NCBI GenBank assembly: GCA_018396535.1
Contig: JAGTQC010000006.1
Coordinates: 29,047 to 93,046 of the forward strand
Reading direction: 5' to 3'
DNA length: 64,000 nt
Source: Candidatus Bathyarchaeota archaeon
Lineage (GTDB): Archaea > Thermoproteota > CALKCG01 > B24 > DRYS01
Shown here: one piece after another, positions 1 through 7,846 of the stretch
How positions within the stretch are numbered: the first letter of the stretch is position 1
How the letters are laid out: every line of letters begins with the position of its first letter
The notes under the pieces: model-generated
Databases searched by the model: none
What the model saw: the letters and a program-made list of their open reading frames with translations, nothing else
What the model was told of the DNA's origin: nothing
Translations under genes and position numbers: made by a program

Positions 1-855
1 CGGTCTAGGAGCTATGAGTCCTGCTACCTCATACATTTCTCCAAGCCTTAGTATCCCTGGGATATAGTTGCAATCGCAATGCTTTATCCTACCTATACTA
101 TCTACGAAAGTGCAGAAGTAGCAGCTTGGGACTGCTATAGATATACGTTCATCACATGCAGCTGAGAATAGCGATATAGTTCCACCTCCAGAATTACCTG
201 TTATAGCTATAAGCCTAGAATCTATGTAATCCTGTGTCTGAGCCCAATCTATTATACGCGATATATCCCATACGCGTTCGCCTATAGGTGTACGACCGAG
301 TAGTAGACAGTGTTTAAGCTGAGATCTACATGAGCTTACAGCTCCCTCCTCATATTCAACCCTATCCATAGTCTCACCGAAACCTCTAGCTGTAGGTGCT
401 ATAGCGATATACCCCTCCATAACCGCTTGTACAGCTATATCCCTCTCCCCCTCTACGATAGCCCTCCTCTCCTCCTCGCTACGAGCTATCCCTACATATA
501 TATCTGGATGATTATGACCGTGAGGTGTCAGAACTAGGGGTAGCGGTCTATCTATCCTCTTAGGTTTTAGAAGCCAGAATGGTAGCGGTACGGTTGGCTC
601 AACCCATATATACCATTTCTCACGGATATAGCTATCAAGCTCTGTAGAATCAACCCTCACAGCCCTAGATATGTATCCTCCATAATCCTCCTCCATACTA
701 TTCAACCCTAGAGTATTCTTCAAAGCATATCTAAATTCTTCCCTCCACTTCTCAAACTCCTCCTTTGATCTTGCATGAAACTCGAATCTACGATGGATGG
801 ATCTATATAGCTCATCCAGATGCTTCCTATAATCGAATACGGGCTGCTCGATCAA
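1..855 (-). CDS. alpha/beta hydrolase, acetyl-xylan-esterase-like (C-terminus cut by window edge)
   Basis: The minus strand is open from about 855 to the left edge, about 285 codons with no stop. The translation has a nucleophile elbow GNSGGG followed by TISLFSAACDE, and ends at the edge with LIAPRP, which in this family lies just before the acidic catalytic residue. An HGHNHPD segment likely forms part of the oxyanion region. These are features of the acetyl xylan esterase/abhydrolase group acting on ester-substituted carbohydrates. There is no in-frame ATG or GTG between the upstream stop and the conserved body, so I chose the TTG at 855. The neighbouring isomerase and Gfo/Idh/MocA genes fit sugar catabolism. 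The exact substrate is unknown. Confidence 0.75.
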   Translation of the reverse strand, partial: MIEQPVFDYRKHLDELYRSIHRRFEFHARSKEEFEKWREEFRYALKNTLGLNSMEEDYGGYISRAVRVDSTELDSYIREKWYIWVEPTVPLPFWLLKPKRIDRPLPLVLTPHGHNHPDIYVGIARSEEERRAIVEGERDIAVQAVMEGYIAIAPTARGFGETMDRVEYEEGAVSSCRSQLKHCLLLGRTPIGERVWDISRIIDWAQTQDYIDSRLIAITGNSGGGTISLFSAACDERISIAVPSCYFCTFVDSIGRIKHCDCNYIPGILRLGEMYEVAGLIAPRP

Positions 856-984
856 ACCCCGGTAGGAATCTGTAGATAGGTTTAAGCCTATAAGGATTCT
901 AGATGTAATCGTCGTTGTATGGGTATACTAGCAGATAGGTATATATAGCTATCCCATCTATCCTAGCCATTGGGGGGTTAATAT

Positions 985-1836
985 TTGAAGATAGGTTTTC
1001 TAGCTAGTGGTCAGCTTGGTGGGCTTGAGGAAACTCTTAGATGGGCTAGTAGCAATAGCTTCGAAGCAGTCGAGGTTTTAGCCGGTCCTGGAAGCATACT
1101 ATTAGATCCTGCTAGAATTCTATCTGAAGGTGCTACCAACGTGAAGAGGATAGTAGAGGATTCGGGTGTTATAATATCTTCTCTCGGATGGTATGTGAAC
1201 CATATAGATCTAGATGTGGAGAAGCGTAGGAGGAATAACGAGCATCTTATGAGAATGATAGAGGTTGCAAACCTACTAGATATACCTGTAGTATCCACCT
1301 GGGTTGGACGTATACCAGGCTCTATAGAGGATAATGTTAGAGCTTTCTCAGAAGTTTTCTCTAAGCTTGTAGATTATGCTGAGAAGCATGATGTGAAGAT
1401 AGCTATAGAGAACTGTATGGCGAATATAGCTTATAGACCGGATGTATGGGAGGCTATGTTCGAAGCGGTAGATTCCAAGTATATAGGTTTAGAGTATGAT
1501 CCATCGCATCTAGTATTCCAGTTCATAGACTATATAGATGCTATCAGAAGCTTTGGTTCAAAAATATACCATACCCATTGTAAGGATACAGAGATACTGT
1601 GGGATAGATTATCCTATGTAGGATATACGGGGGATAGATGGTGGAGGTTTAGGATACCAGGTCTAGGTGATATAGATTGGAAGAGTCTGATAACAGCTCT
1701 TATGGAGGTAGGCTACGACTACGTATTATGCATAGAGCATGAGGATCCATTCTATAGGTATGAGCCTGGTAGGAGGGAGGGGTTTGAGAAAGGCTTAAAG
1801 ATAGCTTGGAAGAATCTCTCGATATACCTACCATAA
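985..1836 (+). CDS. sugar phosphate isomerase/epimerase (xylose-isomerase-like TIM barrel)
   Basis: A 283-residue protein of the AP-endonuclease-2/xylose-isomerase-like TIM barrel family. Family markers are the N-terminal KIGFLASG strand, IAIENCMAN with its metal-binding Glu, LEYDPSHL, HTHCKDTE, a GLGDIDW motif and IEHEDP near the C-terminus; these His, Asp and Glu residues form the divalent metal site. The start is TTG at 985, preceded by a G-rich GGGGGGTT. It is convergent with the Gfo/Idh/MocA gene, with only 1 base between the stops, a common pairing in sugar or inositol catabolism. The substrate cannot be deduced. Confidence 0.85.
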   Translation: MKIGFLASGQLGGLEETLRWASSNSFEAVEVLAGPGSILLDPARILSEGATNVKRIVEDSGVIISSLGWYVNHIDLDVEKRRRNNEHLMRMIEVANLLDIPVVSTWVGRIPGSIEDNVRAFSEVFSKLVDYAEKHDVKIAIENCMANIAYRPDVWEAMFEAVDSKYIGLEYDPSHLVFQFIDYIDAIRSFGSKIYHTHCKDTEILWDRLSYVGYTGDRWWRFRIPGLGDIDWKSLITALMEVGYDYVLCIEHEDPFYRYEPGRREGFEKGLKIAWKNLSIYLP

Positions 1837-1837
1837 T

Positions 1838-2860
1838 CTATTCAAGCTTCAACCTACTAGGTATGGGAATCCCTACATCTGCGTAAGCCATATCCTCAAA
1901 CTTTGTAGCCCATACGCCATACTTAGCCGGTACTAGGCACTCCTCCTTACCGAGTATAGCTCTAACGAAATTTATATCTGGGTTCGAAGCTATCCTAGGA
2001 AGCCTACCCCTATCGATTATAGTAGTATCTCCACTCCTATCCTGTACATAGACTCTACCACCTAATACGAATATAGCTCCCTTAGAGCACCACAGCCTAA
2101 ACTCCTCATCTACGGAAGCAGTCATACCGGGGGCGGCTCCAGATATAGCTATAGATGCTAATACACCTCCAGATAGCTCTGCAGCTATCGCTATGTATAG
2201 ATCGACATCGGTACCACACCTATCCATTAAGGCTTTAACCCTTACAGGCTCCCTCTCGGTTATCCATAGGATTAGATCTACGAGATGTGTTCCAGAAGCT
2301 TTAAGCTGTCCTCCACCTGATAGTTTAGGATCTAGATACCATCTACCAGCTGCTATAAGATTCTGGTATAGCGTAGCTACTATGAAATGTGGATTGCCAA
2401 ACTTCCCACTTAGAACGGTATTCCTTACATAGGTATACACTGGATCGAAATGTCTCTGATAACCTATAGCGAGTATAAGCCCCCTCCTGGAAGCTTCAGA
2501 AGCCATCTCCTCCGCTTCCCTAAGCGATACAGCCATAGGCTTCTCAACGAGTACATGAAGACCTCTTTTCAAAGACTCCATAACATGCTCGTAATGTAGG
2601 GTATGCGGTGTACAGACTATGACAGCATCTAATTCTATAGAATCGAGCATCTCACGATAATCCGTGAATATATTCTCCTTAGGTATCGGATCTAGCGTTA
2701 TATTACGAAATCTATTCGCGTAAATCCTAAGCTTCTCAGCATTCTCCAACTTCACATCGCATAGAGCTCTTATACAAGCCTCCCCCTCATCTAGTATACT
2801 AAGCCTCCTAATATGCTCGTAGCTTATAGAACCGCATCCGATTAAGCCTAATCTAAGCAT
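1838..2860 (-). CDS. Gfo/Idh/MocA family NAD(P)-dependent oxidoreductase
   Basis: About 340 residues. The N-terminal Rossmann motif GLIGCGSIS and the family EKP motif (VEKPMAVSLREAEEM) identify a Gfo/Idh/MocA dehydrogenase. The C-terminal substrate domain includes GGGQLKASGTHLVDLILW, with the usual Gly-rich stretch and catalytic His. An open frame extends to a GTG at 2869, but the ATG at 2860 has GGTAGGTG a suitable distance upstream and begins directly with MLRLGLIG, so I prefer 2860. It probably oxidises or epimerises a sugar or polyol, together with the neighbouring isomerase-like protein. Confidence 0.85.
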   Translation of the reverse strand: MLRLGLIGCGSISYEHIRRLSILDEGEACIRALCDVKLENAEKLRIYANRFRNITLDPIPKENIFTDYREMLDSIELDAVIVCTPHTLHYEHVMESLKRGLHVLVEKPMAVSLREAEEMASEASRRGLILAIGYQRHFDPVYTYVRNTVLSGKFGNPHFIVATLYQNLIAAGRWYLDPKLSGGGQLKASGTHLVDLILWITEREPVRVKALMDRCGTDVDLYIAIAAELSGGVLASIAISGAAPGMTASVDEEFRLWCSKGAIFVLGGRVYVQDRSGDTTIIDRGRLPRIASNPDINFVRAILGKEECLVPAKYGVWATKFEDMAYADVGIPIPSRLKLE

Positions 2861-2968
2861 GAGTAGCACCTACCACATAGATCTTGAAGGATGTAATTAA
2901 AGTCTCTTTTAGATTTTTGAAATTAAGGTTTATCTATAGGTTTATGCAAGATTGAATGAAGATTCGCT

Positions 2969-3268
2969 ATGAGTGAAGATAGAGAGTGGCTAATAGGCTT
3001 AACGCTTACATGTATAGGCGTATTCCTTCTACTATTCGTATTTTATCTAGGATATGGAGAATTCGTTAAATACTCATCTACACCTACACAGCCTATCGAT
3101 TTCACGAATATAATATCCAGATTGTTCCATGTATCGATAGAGATTATGCTACTCGCGGTTATGTGCTGGGTAGCATCCATATTATTGGCTAGAGGCTTAG
3201 ATTTCGTTAGGATAGGTAGATCTGCTAGGAGGGAGATTAGAGAAGGTGAATCCACTCAGACTAGCTGA
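2969..3268 (+). CDS. small two-helix membrane protein
   Basis: A 99-residue protein with two hydrophobic segments, about residues 8-28 and 57-75, separated by a polar loop and followed by a basic tail containing RIGRSARREIRE. I recognise no family. It overlaps the next gene by 23 bases and starts a run of three small membrane-protein genes on the same strand, which implies translational coupling and joint function. The start at 2969 is an ATG. It is likely a real gene because the coding style matches its neighbours and it sits in a tight operon. Confidence 0.6.
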   Translation: MSEDREWLIGLTLTCIGVFLLLFVFYLGYGEFVKYSSTPTQPIDFTNIISRLFHVSIEIMLLAVMCWVASILLARGLDFVRIGRSARREIREGESTQTS

Positions 3269-3698
3269 GCTAGCTTTAATCATAGCGATCTCCGCTCTTA
3301 TCCTAAGTCTCGCCTACTCGTCATATATTCTCGTAAACTCGTTAGCCAGTATAGAATCGGTTAAACCTAGTATACGTAACGATTACTACATAGTGTTAGA
3401 AGGTTTCAAACTTAGAAACGATGGGCTATATAGCGCTTCCATAACTATATCCATAGATATAATACAGGATCGTGTAATATTAGCTAGGTATACAGGAAGT
3501 GTTAGATTAAAGCCGGGTGAAGAAATAGGGAACTTAACTCTAAGATTGGAGGATAGTACTCCTATACACCCCTATCTCATCGATGGATACGCACAGCTTA
3601 GGAAGGCTATGATTAAAACTATATTCAAGATAGTATTAGAACCCTTAATATCTATCAAACTAGAGATAAACGAAACTTTAGGGAGGCTTACCCCATGA
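3246..3698 (+). CDS. membrane-anchored protein with extracytoplasmic beta-rich domain
   Basis: A 150-residue protein with one hydrophobic N-terminal segment (about residues 6-33) that would serve as signal or anchor. The following domain looks beta-rich, with GLYSASITISIDIIQD and LKPGEEIGNLTLRLED resembling an Ig-like outer domain. Two basic/hydrophobic segments follow near the C-terminus. No family is recognised. The GTG at 3246 lies inside the preceding gene and the stop overlaps the next start by 4 bases, so translation of all three is probably coupled. Confidence 0.6.
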   Translation: MNPLRLAELALIIAISALILSLAYSSYILVNSLASIESVKPSIRNDYYIVLEGFKLRNDGLYSASITISIDIIQDRVILARYTGSVRLKPGEEIGNLTLRLEDSTPIHPYLIDGYAQLRKAMIKTIFKIVLEPLISIKLEINETLGRLTP

Positions 3699-4117
3699 AC
3701 ATGAAGCTTCTATCTAGAGCGATTAAAGCATCATTCTACTCGATCATATTCATCATACTAGCTATGCTACCGAATATAGTATTGAATAGACTTATCCCTA
3801 GAGAATTATATAGATTAATCCTAGATCATATTGAATACGAGAGTTTTCTAGCACCGATAATCGTTATAGCAGTACTTATATGGTTTAGTATAATGCTAGA
3901 AGATCATATACTAGGAGTAATCCCACTTATACTATCCTACGCAGTATTCACGTATCTAATACTATCAGCTACACATTATGGATTACATATTATATATTAT
4001 GAAAATCTATCGATAGAAATAGATTTCAAACTTATTCTCTCAGTGATAATCGCATCTATGATGCTCACCTTATCTATCAAGATATTGAATAGGCTATCTA
4101 AGTTTAAAAATGAATAA
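3695..4117 (+). CDS. small polytopic membrane protein
   Basis: A 140-residue protein with four predicted membrane helices, about residues 12-30, 50-65, 74-95 and 110-130, and a short basic tail. There are no recognisable catalytic motifs. It begins inside the stop of the previous gene (ATGA-type overlap) and is the last member of the three-gene membrane cluster. It is followed by an AT-rich non-coding island. Its function is unknown. Confidence 0.55.
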   Translation: MNMKLLSRAIKASFYSIIFIILAMLPNIVLNRLIPRELYRLILDHIEYESFLAPIIVIAVLIWFSIMLEDHILGVIPLILSYAVFTYLILSATHYGLHIIYYENLSIEIDFKLILSVIIASMMLTLSIKILNRLSKFKNE

Positions 4118-4271
4118 AAGCAGTCTTCCACCATAAGATGTAGCTTTTTGAATAATCCATCATCTTAGACTACTATAGCATCCATGTTTAGATAACTCGA
4201 CTTAATACTCTCCGTTCTTCAACCTATGTATCGGGTATGTTGCCATAGTGGTTCAACCAGTTTGTATAGGT

Positions 4272-4319
4272 GTAAGTGGACTTACGACTGTAGAAGGTAT
4301 AAACTATACTTACAACTGT
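4272..4319. repeat. inverted and direct repeats upstream of the serine recombinase
   Basis: GTAAGT (4272-4277) and ACTTAC (4280-4285) form a small inverted repeat. CTTACGACTGT (4281-4291) recurs with one change as CTTACAACTGT (4309-4319), spaced by 28 bases. The cluster lies about 45-90 bases before the recombinase start. Serine resolvases commonly bind inverted and direct repeats next to their own gene, so this may be an operator or recombination site. That role is inferred from position only. Confidence 0.35.
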
Positions 4320-4361
4320 TAATTGCATTTATAAGTCTTAGATTATTTCGTCTGCAGATCG

Positions 4362-4970
4362 ATGAAAGCTATAGGCTATGTAAGAGTATCTACACGTGAA
4401 CAGGATGAAGAGGTGCAGCTTAAAGCTATAAAGGAATTTCTGGAAACTAAGGGGTTTGAACTCGTGAAAATCTACGTGGATAAAGGGGAACCCGGAGCTA
4501 AACCATTCATAGATAGGCCTTCAGCTTCACAGCTCGTAAAGGAGATAGATATACTAAAGCCTGATTTTGTAGTTGCATGGAGCCTTGATAGACTTGGTAG
4601 AACAATGCTAGATACAATGAATACTGTTCTAATGTTAGAAGAAAGAAATGTTAAAGTTTTGACTATCAAAGAGGAATTTTTACAAACTCTTGATCCAAAT
4701 ATAAGGAAGCTTATACTATCCATACTAGCATGGGTAGCTGAGTATGAACGTAGACGTATTAGAGAGAGACAGGAAGAGGCATGGAAGCAGGGAAAGATTA
4801 AAGGTAGACCTAAAAAGATTAACGATGAGATTATACTTCAATATTATCAAAAATACAGAAGATATGGTAATAAGAAGTATATATGGTTAAGATTATGTGA
4901 AGATTATAAACAATCTGTTATAAGCTATGATAGATTTCTAAAAAGACTTAAACAACTCCTAAGAAATTAG
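4362..4970 (+). CDS. serine recombinase (resolvase/invertase family)
   Basis: A 202-residue protein. The N-terminal catalytic domain carries the nucleophile Ser10 in YVRVSTREQ, the conserved WSLDRLGRT arginine motif at about residues 73-81, and AWVAEYERRRIRERQ leading into the E helix. A GRPKK hinge follows, then a C-terminal basic helix-turn-helix-like region. The domain order (catalysis first) is resolvase/invertase-like and differs from IS607 TnpA. No tnpB, transposase or second recombinase is adjacent. Codon use is more AT-rich than in the flanking genes, and it lies in an AT-rich island beside a tRNA gene, suggesting recent acquisition. Confidence 0.85.
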   Translation: MKAIGYVRVSTREQDEEVQLKAIKEFLETKGFELVKIYVDKGEPGAKPFIDRPSASQLVKEIDILKPDFVVAWSLDRLGRTMLDTMNTVLMLEERNVKVLTIKEEFLQTLDPNIRKLILSILAWVAEYERRRIRERQEEAWKQGKIKGRPKKINDEIILQYYQKYRRYGNKKYIWLRLCEDYKQSVISYDRFLKRLKQLLRN

Positions 4971-5188
4971 TAAATGGTGAGAACGTATCGTTACATTATG
5001 TATATTTCTCTAAATTTTCATAATATTAAGCTATCTATATTAGCTGATTTAATACGAATTAAAATTTCAAATTTAATAAACTGTAATTAATCGTACCGAT
5101 GTTAAATACAGTAAATAGTATTAAGTTATTTAATAAGCACATAATCAGCTGAATAACAAACACTGGAATAAAAGAAGACTCGAAGTGA
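4971..5188. other. AT-rich intergenic stretch
   Basis: This very AT-rich 218-base stretch separates the recombinase from the tRNA gene. It contains short imperfect palindromes such as AATTAAAATTT next to AAATTTAAT, but no coding frame with recognisable content. It may be a remnant of the element that carried the recombinase. Confidence 0.4.
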
Positions 5189-5263
5189 CGGGCCTGCCGG
5201 GATTTGAACCCGGGATCTCCGGCTCCGGAGGCCGGTGCTCTATCCATGCTGAGCTACAGGCCC
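5189..5263 (-). tRNA. tRNA-Arg (anticodon CCG)
   Basis: The minus strand folds as a complete 75-nt cloverleaf. The acceptor stem pairs GGGCCTG with CAGGCCC, followed by discriminator G. The D stem pairs GCTC with GAGC, the anticodon stem pairs CCGGC with GCCGG around loop CTCCGGA (anticodon CCG), and the T arm is CCGGG-TTCAAAT-CCCGG. The CCA is not encoded and no intron is seen. It decodes CGG. Only an AT-rich stretch separates it from the serine recombinase. Confidence 0.95.
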
Positions 5264-5552
5264 TATAAATAAAGTATTATAGGATTTCAACTACTTATAT
5301 CTTCTAATCGATACCTATTTCTCATATCTATGAGGTTCAGGGGTTGGTTGGATATTTATGTACTGGTTTATTCCATTATTCGATAGTAGGTTACCGTTTT
5401 TCATGCATTGCATGGAATAAGGTTTATTTAACCCCCCCGAACTTTTGTAATAGAGTGGAGGCTGATAAATCCAAAGATGTTTAGGCTTCCAATTGATAGC
5501 TACTCGCCAACTGTATGTAGCATCCATACCCTACCCCTAGGGGGTATTAGCT
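5264..5552. other. intergenic region without a convincing gene
   Basis: These 289 bases lie between the tRNA and the half-MFS gene. They contain a TATA-like GATATAAG (minus strand, about 5293-5300) that could drive the tRNA, a 13-base palindrome CATGCATTGCATG at 5402-5414, and a TACCCCTAGGGGG near-palindrome just before the MFS start. A 70-codon minus-strand frame here has no recognisable protein character. Confidence 0.4.
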
Positions 5553-6089
5553 ATGAGGAGGTTAGCGTTCATGGTTACATTGAATACTCTGTGCTCCCTA
5601 GGGGTGGGTCTAATCGGGCCGATCTACCCTATCTTCATTCTTAATCGTTTTTCAGCTTCTATAATAGATGTGGGTCTACTTCTAACGATCTTCGGTTTTG
5701 TTTCAGCTTTATTTAAAGCTCCGGCTGGTAAGATGATAGATGTTTATGGTAGAGAGAAGGTCTTCTTCACCGGAGCTATACTTGGATCGTTATGTTCTGT
5801 AGCATATATATTCACTTCAGATATACTACACTTATATATACTAGAATTTCTTTCAGGTATTTCTTATGCTCTTCAGAATCCTGCACGTTTAACTTTAATC
5901 GTAGAATTAACTAGTAAGGAGGATAAGGGTCTTCTCATAGGTATATCGGAATCTATATATGATATAGCTGGCTCTATAGCTACATTGATCGCAGTAGCTA
6001 TGGTTAGTAATCTAGGATTTGAATCTATATTCTTCGTATGCTCTGGATGCCAGATTATTACTGGTCTACTTGTAATAAGGTATGGTTAA
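5553..6089 (+). CDS. half-length MFS transporter (six helices)
   Basis: A 178-residue protein matching the N-terminal half of a major facilitator superfamily transporter, with about six hydrophobic helices. The loop after helix 2 carries the MFS signature as GKMIDVYGREKV (residues 61-72). Full-length relatives have about 400 residues and twelve helices. The frame stops cleanly, and only 40 bases remain before the convergent amidohydrolase, so the C-terminal half is absent from this locus. It is either a truncated, probably inactive gene or a half-transporter that dimerises. The ATG at 5553 follows GGGGGTATT, which could act as a ribosome binding site. Confidence 0.7.
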   Translation: MRRLAFMVTLNTLCSLGVGLIGPIYPIFILNRFSASIIDVGLLLTIFGFVSALFKAPAGKMIDVYGREKVFFTGAILGSLCSVAYIFTSDILHLYILEFLSGISYALQNPARLTLIVELTSKEDKGLLIGISESIYDIAGSIATLIAVAMVSNLGFESIFFVCSGCQIITGLLVIRYG

Positions 6090-6129
6090 AGTATGTGGGG
6101 GTGTAGCTCTAACTTAATGCTTCTACGAA

Positions 6130-6975
6130 TTAAGAAACTCCTTTAAGAAATCTTTCCAGATTTCTCTTCATGATCTTCTCTATAGAATCTTCTGTAAGAC
6201 CTAGCTCTTCTTTAAGTATAGCTAGATCGGATAGTATGACTTTCTTAAATCTCTCTGGATCCTCTGGATTCCCGTTATCTGATCCAAATATTAGTAGATC
6301 CGAGCCGAGATATACTATAGCTTTACGTAAAGCTTCGCTGCGCCATAATCTAGGTGTACCTGGGGTTATATCTATGAACATCTGGGTTTTATCGATGTTA
6401 TCCCATCCTACGGCTGCTAGAAATCTACCAGCGGTAGCTAGGCACTCATCAACCCACGGCCATCCTATGTGAGCTAGAGCAAATCTTATCTTAGGGTAGA
6501 ACATGAGGAACTCGTAGTATACTGGTCTACAAAATCTAGATGAATCTGGAAACCCCCATGATATACCGCTATGGAATATTATAGGGGCACGGAGGGATTC
6601 TATCTTCTCGAATAGAAGTCTGAATCGCTCTTCATATGGGTACCAGCCTGCAGGTATCATTTTAAATCCTTTCAATTCTAGATCGCATACGACTCTTTCA
6701 GCTTCGTAGACAGCCCCCTCCATCCTAGGATCTATAAACGCGAAGCATATAATCCTATCAGGATCATAGCGTTGTATATCGGAAGCAAATTTAACGCATT
6801 CCCTAAACTTCTCTCTAGAAATTATACTTGTATCCATGGTCATGAGTCCTGGATGTGGTGAGAATAATACTATCTTCTCTACGTTAGCAGCATCCATAGC
6901 CTTGACTATTCTTTCAGCTTTCTCGACTCCCTTAGAGTGTACATGGCAATCTGAAACCGAGTATACCAGGTACAT
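6130..6975 (-). CDS. amidohydrolase-2 family metal-dependent hydrolase
   Basis: A 281-residue TIM-barrel hydrolase. The N-terminal SDCHVHSKG supplies the His-x-His metal ligands, FHSGISWG and ALAHIGWPW give further ligand His residues, and IFGSDNGNPEDP gives the C-terminal catalytic Asp. The protein belongs to the amidohydrolase-2 group, which includes decarboxylases and lactonases. The reaction is not deducible. TATA-like GATATATT lies directly before the ATG, so the message is probably leaderless or nearly so. It is convergent with the half-MFS gene. Confidence 0.8.
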   Translation of the reverse strand: MYLVYSVSDCHVHSKGVEKAERIVKAMDAANVEKIVLFSPHPGLMTMDTSIISREKFRECVKFASDIQRYDPDRIICFAFIDPRMEGAVYEAERVVCDLELKGFKMIPAGWYPYEERFRLLFEKIESLRAPIIFHSGISWGFPDSSRFCRPVYYEFLMFYPKIRFALAHIGWPWVDECLATAGRFLAAVGWDNIDKTQMFIDITPGTPRLWRSEALRKAIVYLGSDLLIFGSDNGNPEDPERFKKVILSDLAILKEELGLTEDSIEKIMKRNLERFLKGVS

Positions 6976-7145
6976 AATATATCAGAAGATAGTCAGCGAA
7001 TGTTAGATTTAAACATCACAATCATATTGTTATGATACTAAGTTATAGTATGATTGGAGTATGGTAGATACCCTATCTTGTAGATTGATGGTTATGTCTG
7101 GATAAATACTTTTATCTCGAGAAGATCTATGTTTCAATAGATAGT

Positions 7146-7568
7146 TTGCCACGATCCTATACATGGCTTATGAAGGTATTGGAGGATGAGGAACTAGAAT
7201 TAGTTATAGCTAAGGATAATAATATAATCTACCGTGGTAGAGGTGAAGGTATAAGGCCTTTGATAGATGCTATAGATACAATCGGGTTAAACGATCTGAG
7301 AGGAGCAATCTTAGCTGATAGGGTTGTAGGATTAGCTGCAAGTTATCTAGTTACCTATGCAGGATTTTCAGAAGTCCATGGCTTAATCGTTAGTAGATCC
7401 GCTGCCAGCTTCCTCGAATCTAGGGGGATAACTCTGTATTGGATGGAGATGGTTGATGCTATACTCGATCGTAGTAGATCATCTCTATGTCCGTTCGAAA
7501 AACTTGCTTTAAAAGCTAGGAGTCCTAGAGAATTCTATCTTACTTTGAGAAAACAGAGTATACGGTAG
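7146..7568 (+). CDS. DUF1893 family protein (cytidine-deaminase-like fold)
   Basis: A 140-residue protein with the DUF1893 pattern: LVIAKDNNIIYRGRGEGI, GAILADRVVGLAASYL, and SRSAASFLESRGI. The family adopts a deaminase-like fold, but the zinc-binding HxE/CxxC motifs of true deaminases are missing, so enzymatic activity is doubtful. An ATAAATACTTTTATC promoter-like stretch lies about 40-50 bases upstream. The start is uncertain between the TTG at 7146 and the ATG at 7170. The biological role of this family is not established. Confidence 0.7.
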   Translation: MPRSYTWLMKVLEDEELELVIAKDNNIIYRGRGEGIRPLIDAIDTIGLNDLRGAILADRVVGLAASYLVTYAGFSEVHGLIVSRSAASFLESRGITLYWMEMVDAILDRSRSSLCPFEKLALKARSPREFYLTLRKQSIR

Positions 7569-7651
7569 TCATGCTAGGTAGGTTTGTATTATCAGAAGTA
7601 GTATTGCTAAAGACTAATATAAGCTGAGGAAGCGGTATTATAGAATGATGT

Positions 7652-7789
7652 TTAATCCTCCCTATTCTTACTACGATTAGTATATGCTACTCTATCTATT
7701 AATACAGCTAGCAGAGCTGAAGCTAATATTAATCCTACAATTATCTTATCAGTATCGGCTCTACATATTATCCATATGCTCTTATCTAT
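7652..7789 (-). CDS. possible small single-helix membrane protein without a standard start codon
   Basis: After an in-frame TAG, the minus strand is open for 45 codons, from 7789 to a TAA at 7652. The peptide has a clear membrane helix (KIIVGLILASALLAVLIDR) and a charged C-terminus ending in NRSKNRED, which looks like real protein. No ATG, GTG or TTG is available in frame before the helix; the first codons are ATA GAT AAG. It could use an ATA start or be the remnant of a longer gene. No good ribosome binding site is visible. It is downstream of the HerA-like gene on the same strand. Confidence 0.25.
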   Translation of the reverse strand: MDKSIWIICRADTDKIIVGLILASALLAVLIDRVAYTNRSKNRED

Positions 7790-7846
7790 CTATCGATAAT
7801 TCATCTTTGAAATATAGATTTAGCAAAGAGGTGACGATAATATATT

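Noticed and set aside
4362..4970. IS607-type insertion sequence
   Set aside because: The recombinase has catalytic-domain-first order and no TnpB gene or terminal structure is visible.
5059..5247. Open frame overlapping the tRNA gene on the same strand
   Set aside because: Much of it is the tRNA-Arg itself and the rest is AT-rich without protein character.
5315..5527. 70-codon minus-strand frame between the tRNA and half-MFS genes
   Set aside because: Composition rich in Asn, Tyr and Pro, with no domain, no ribosome binding site and no operon context.
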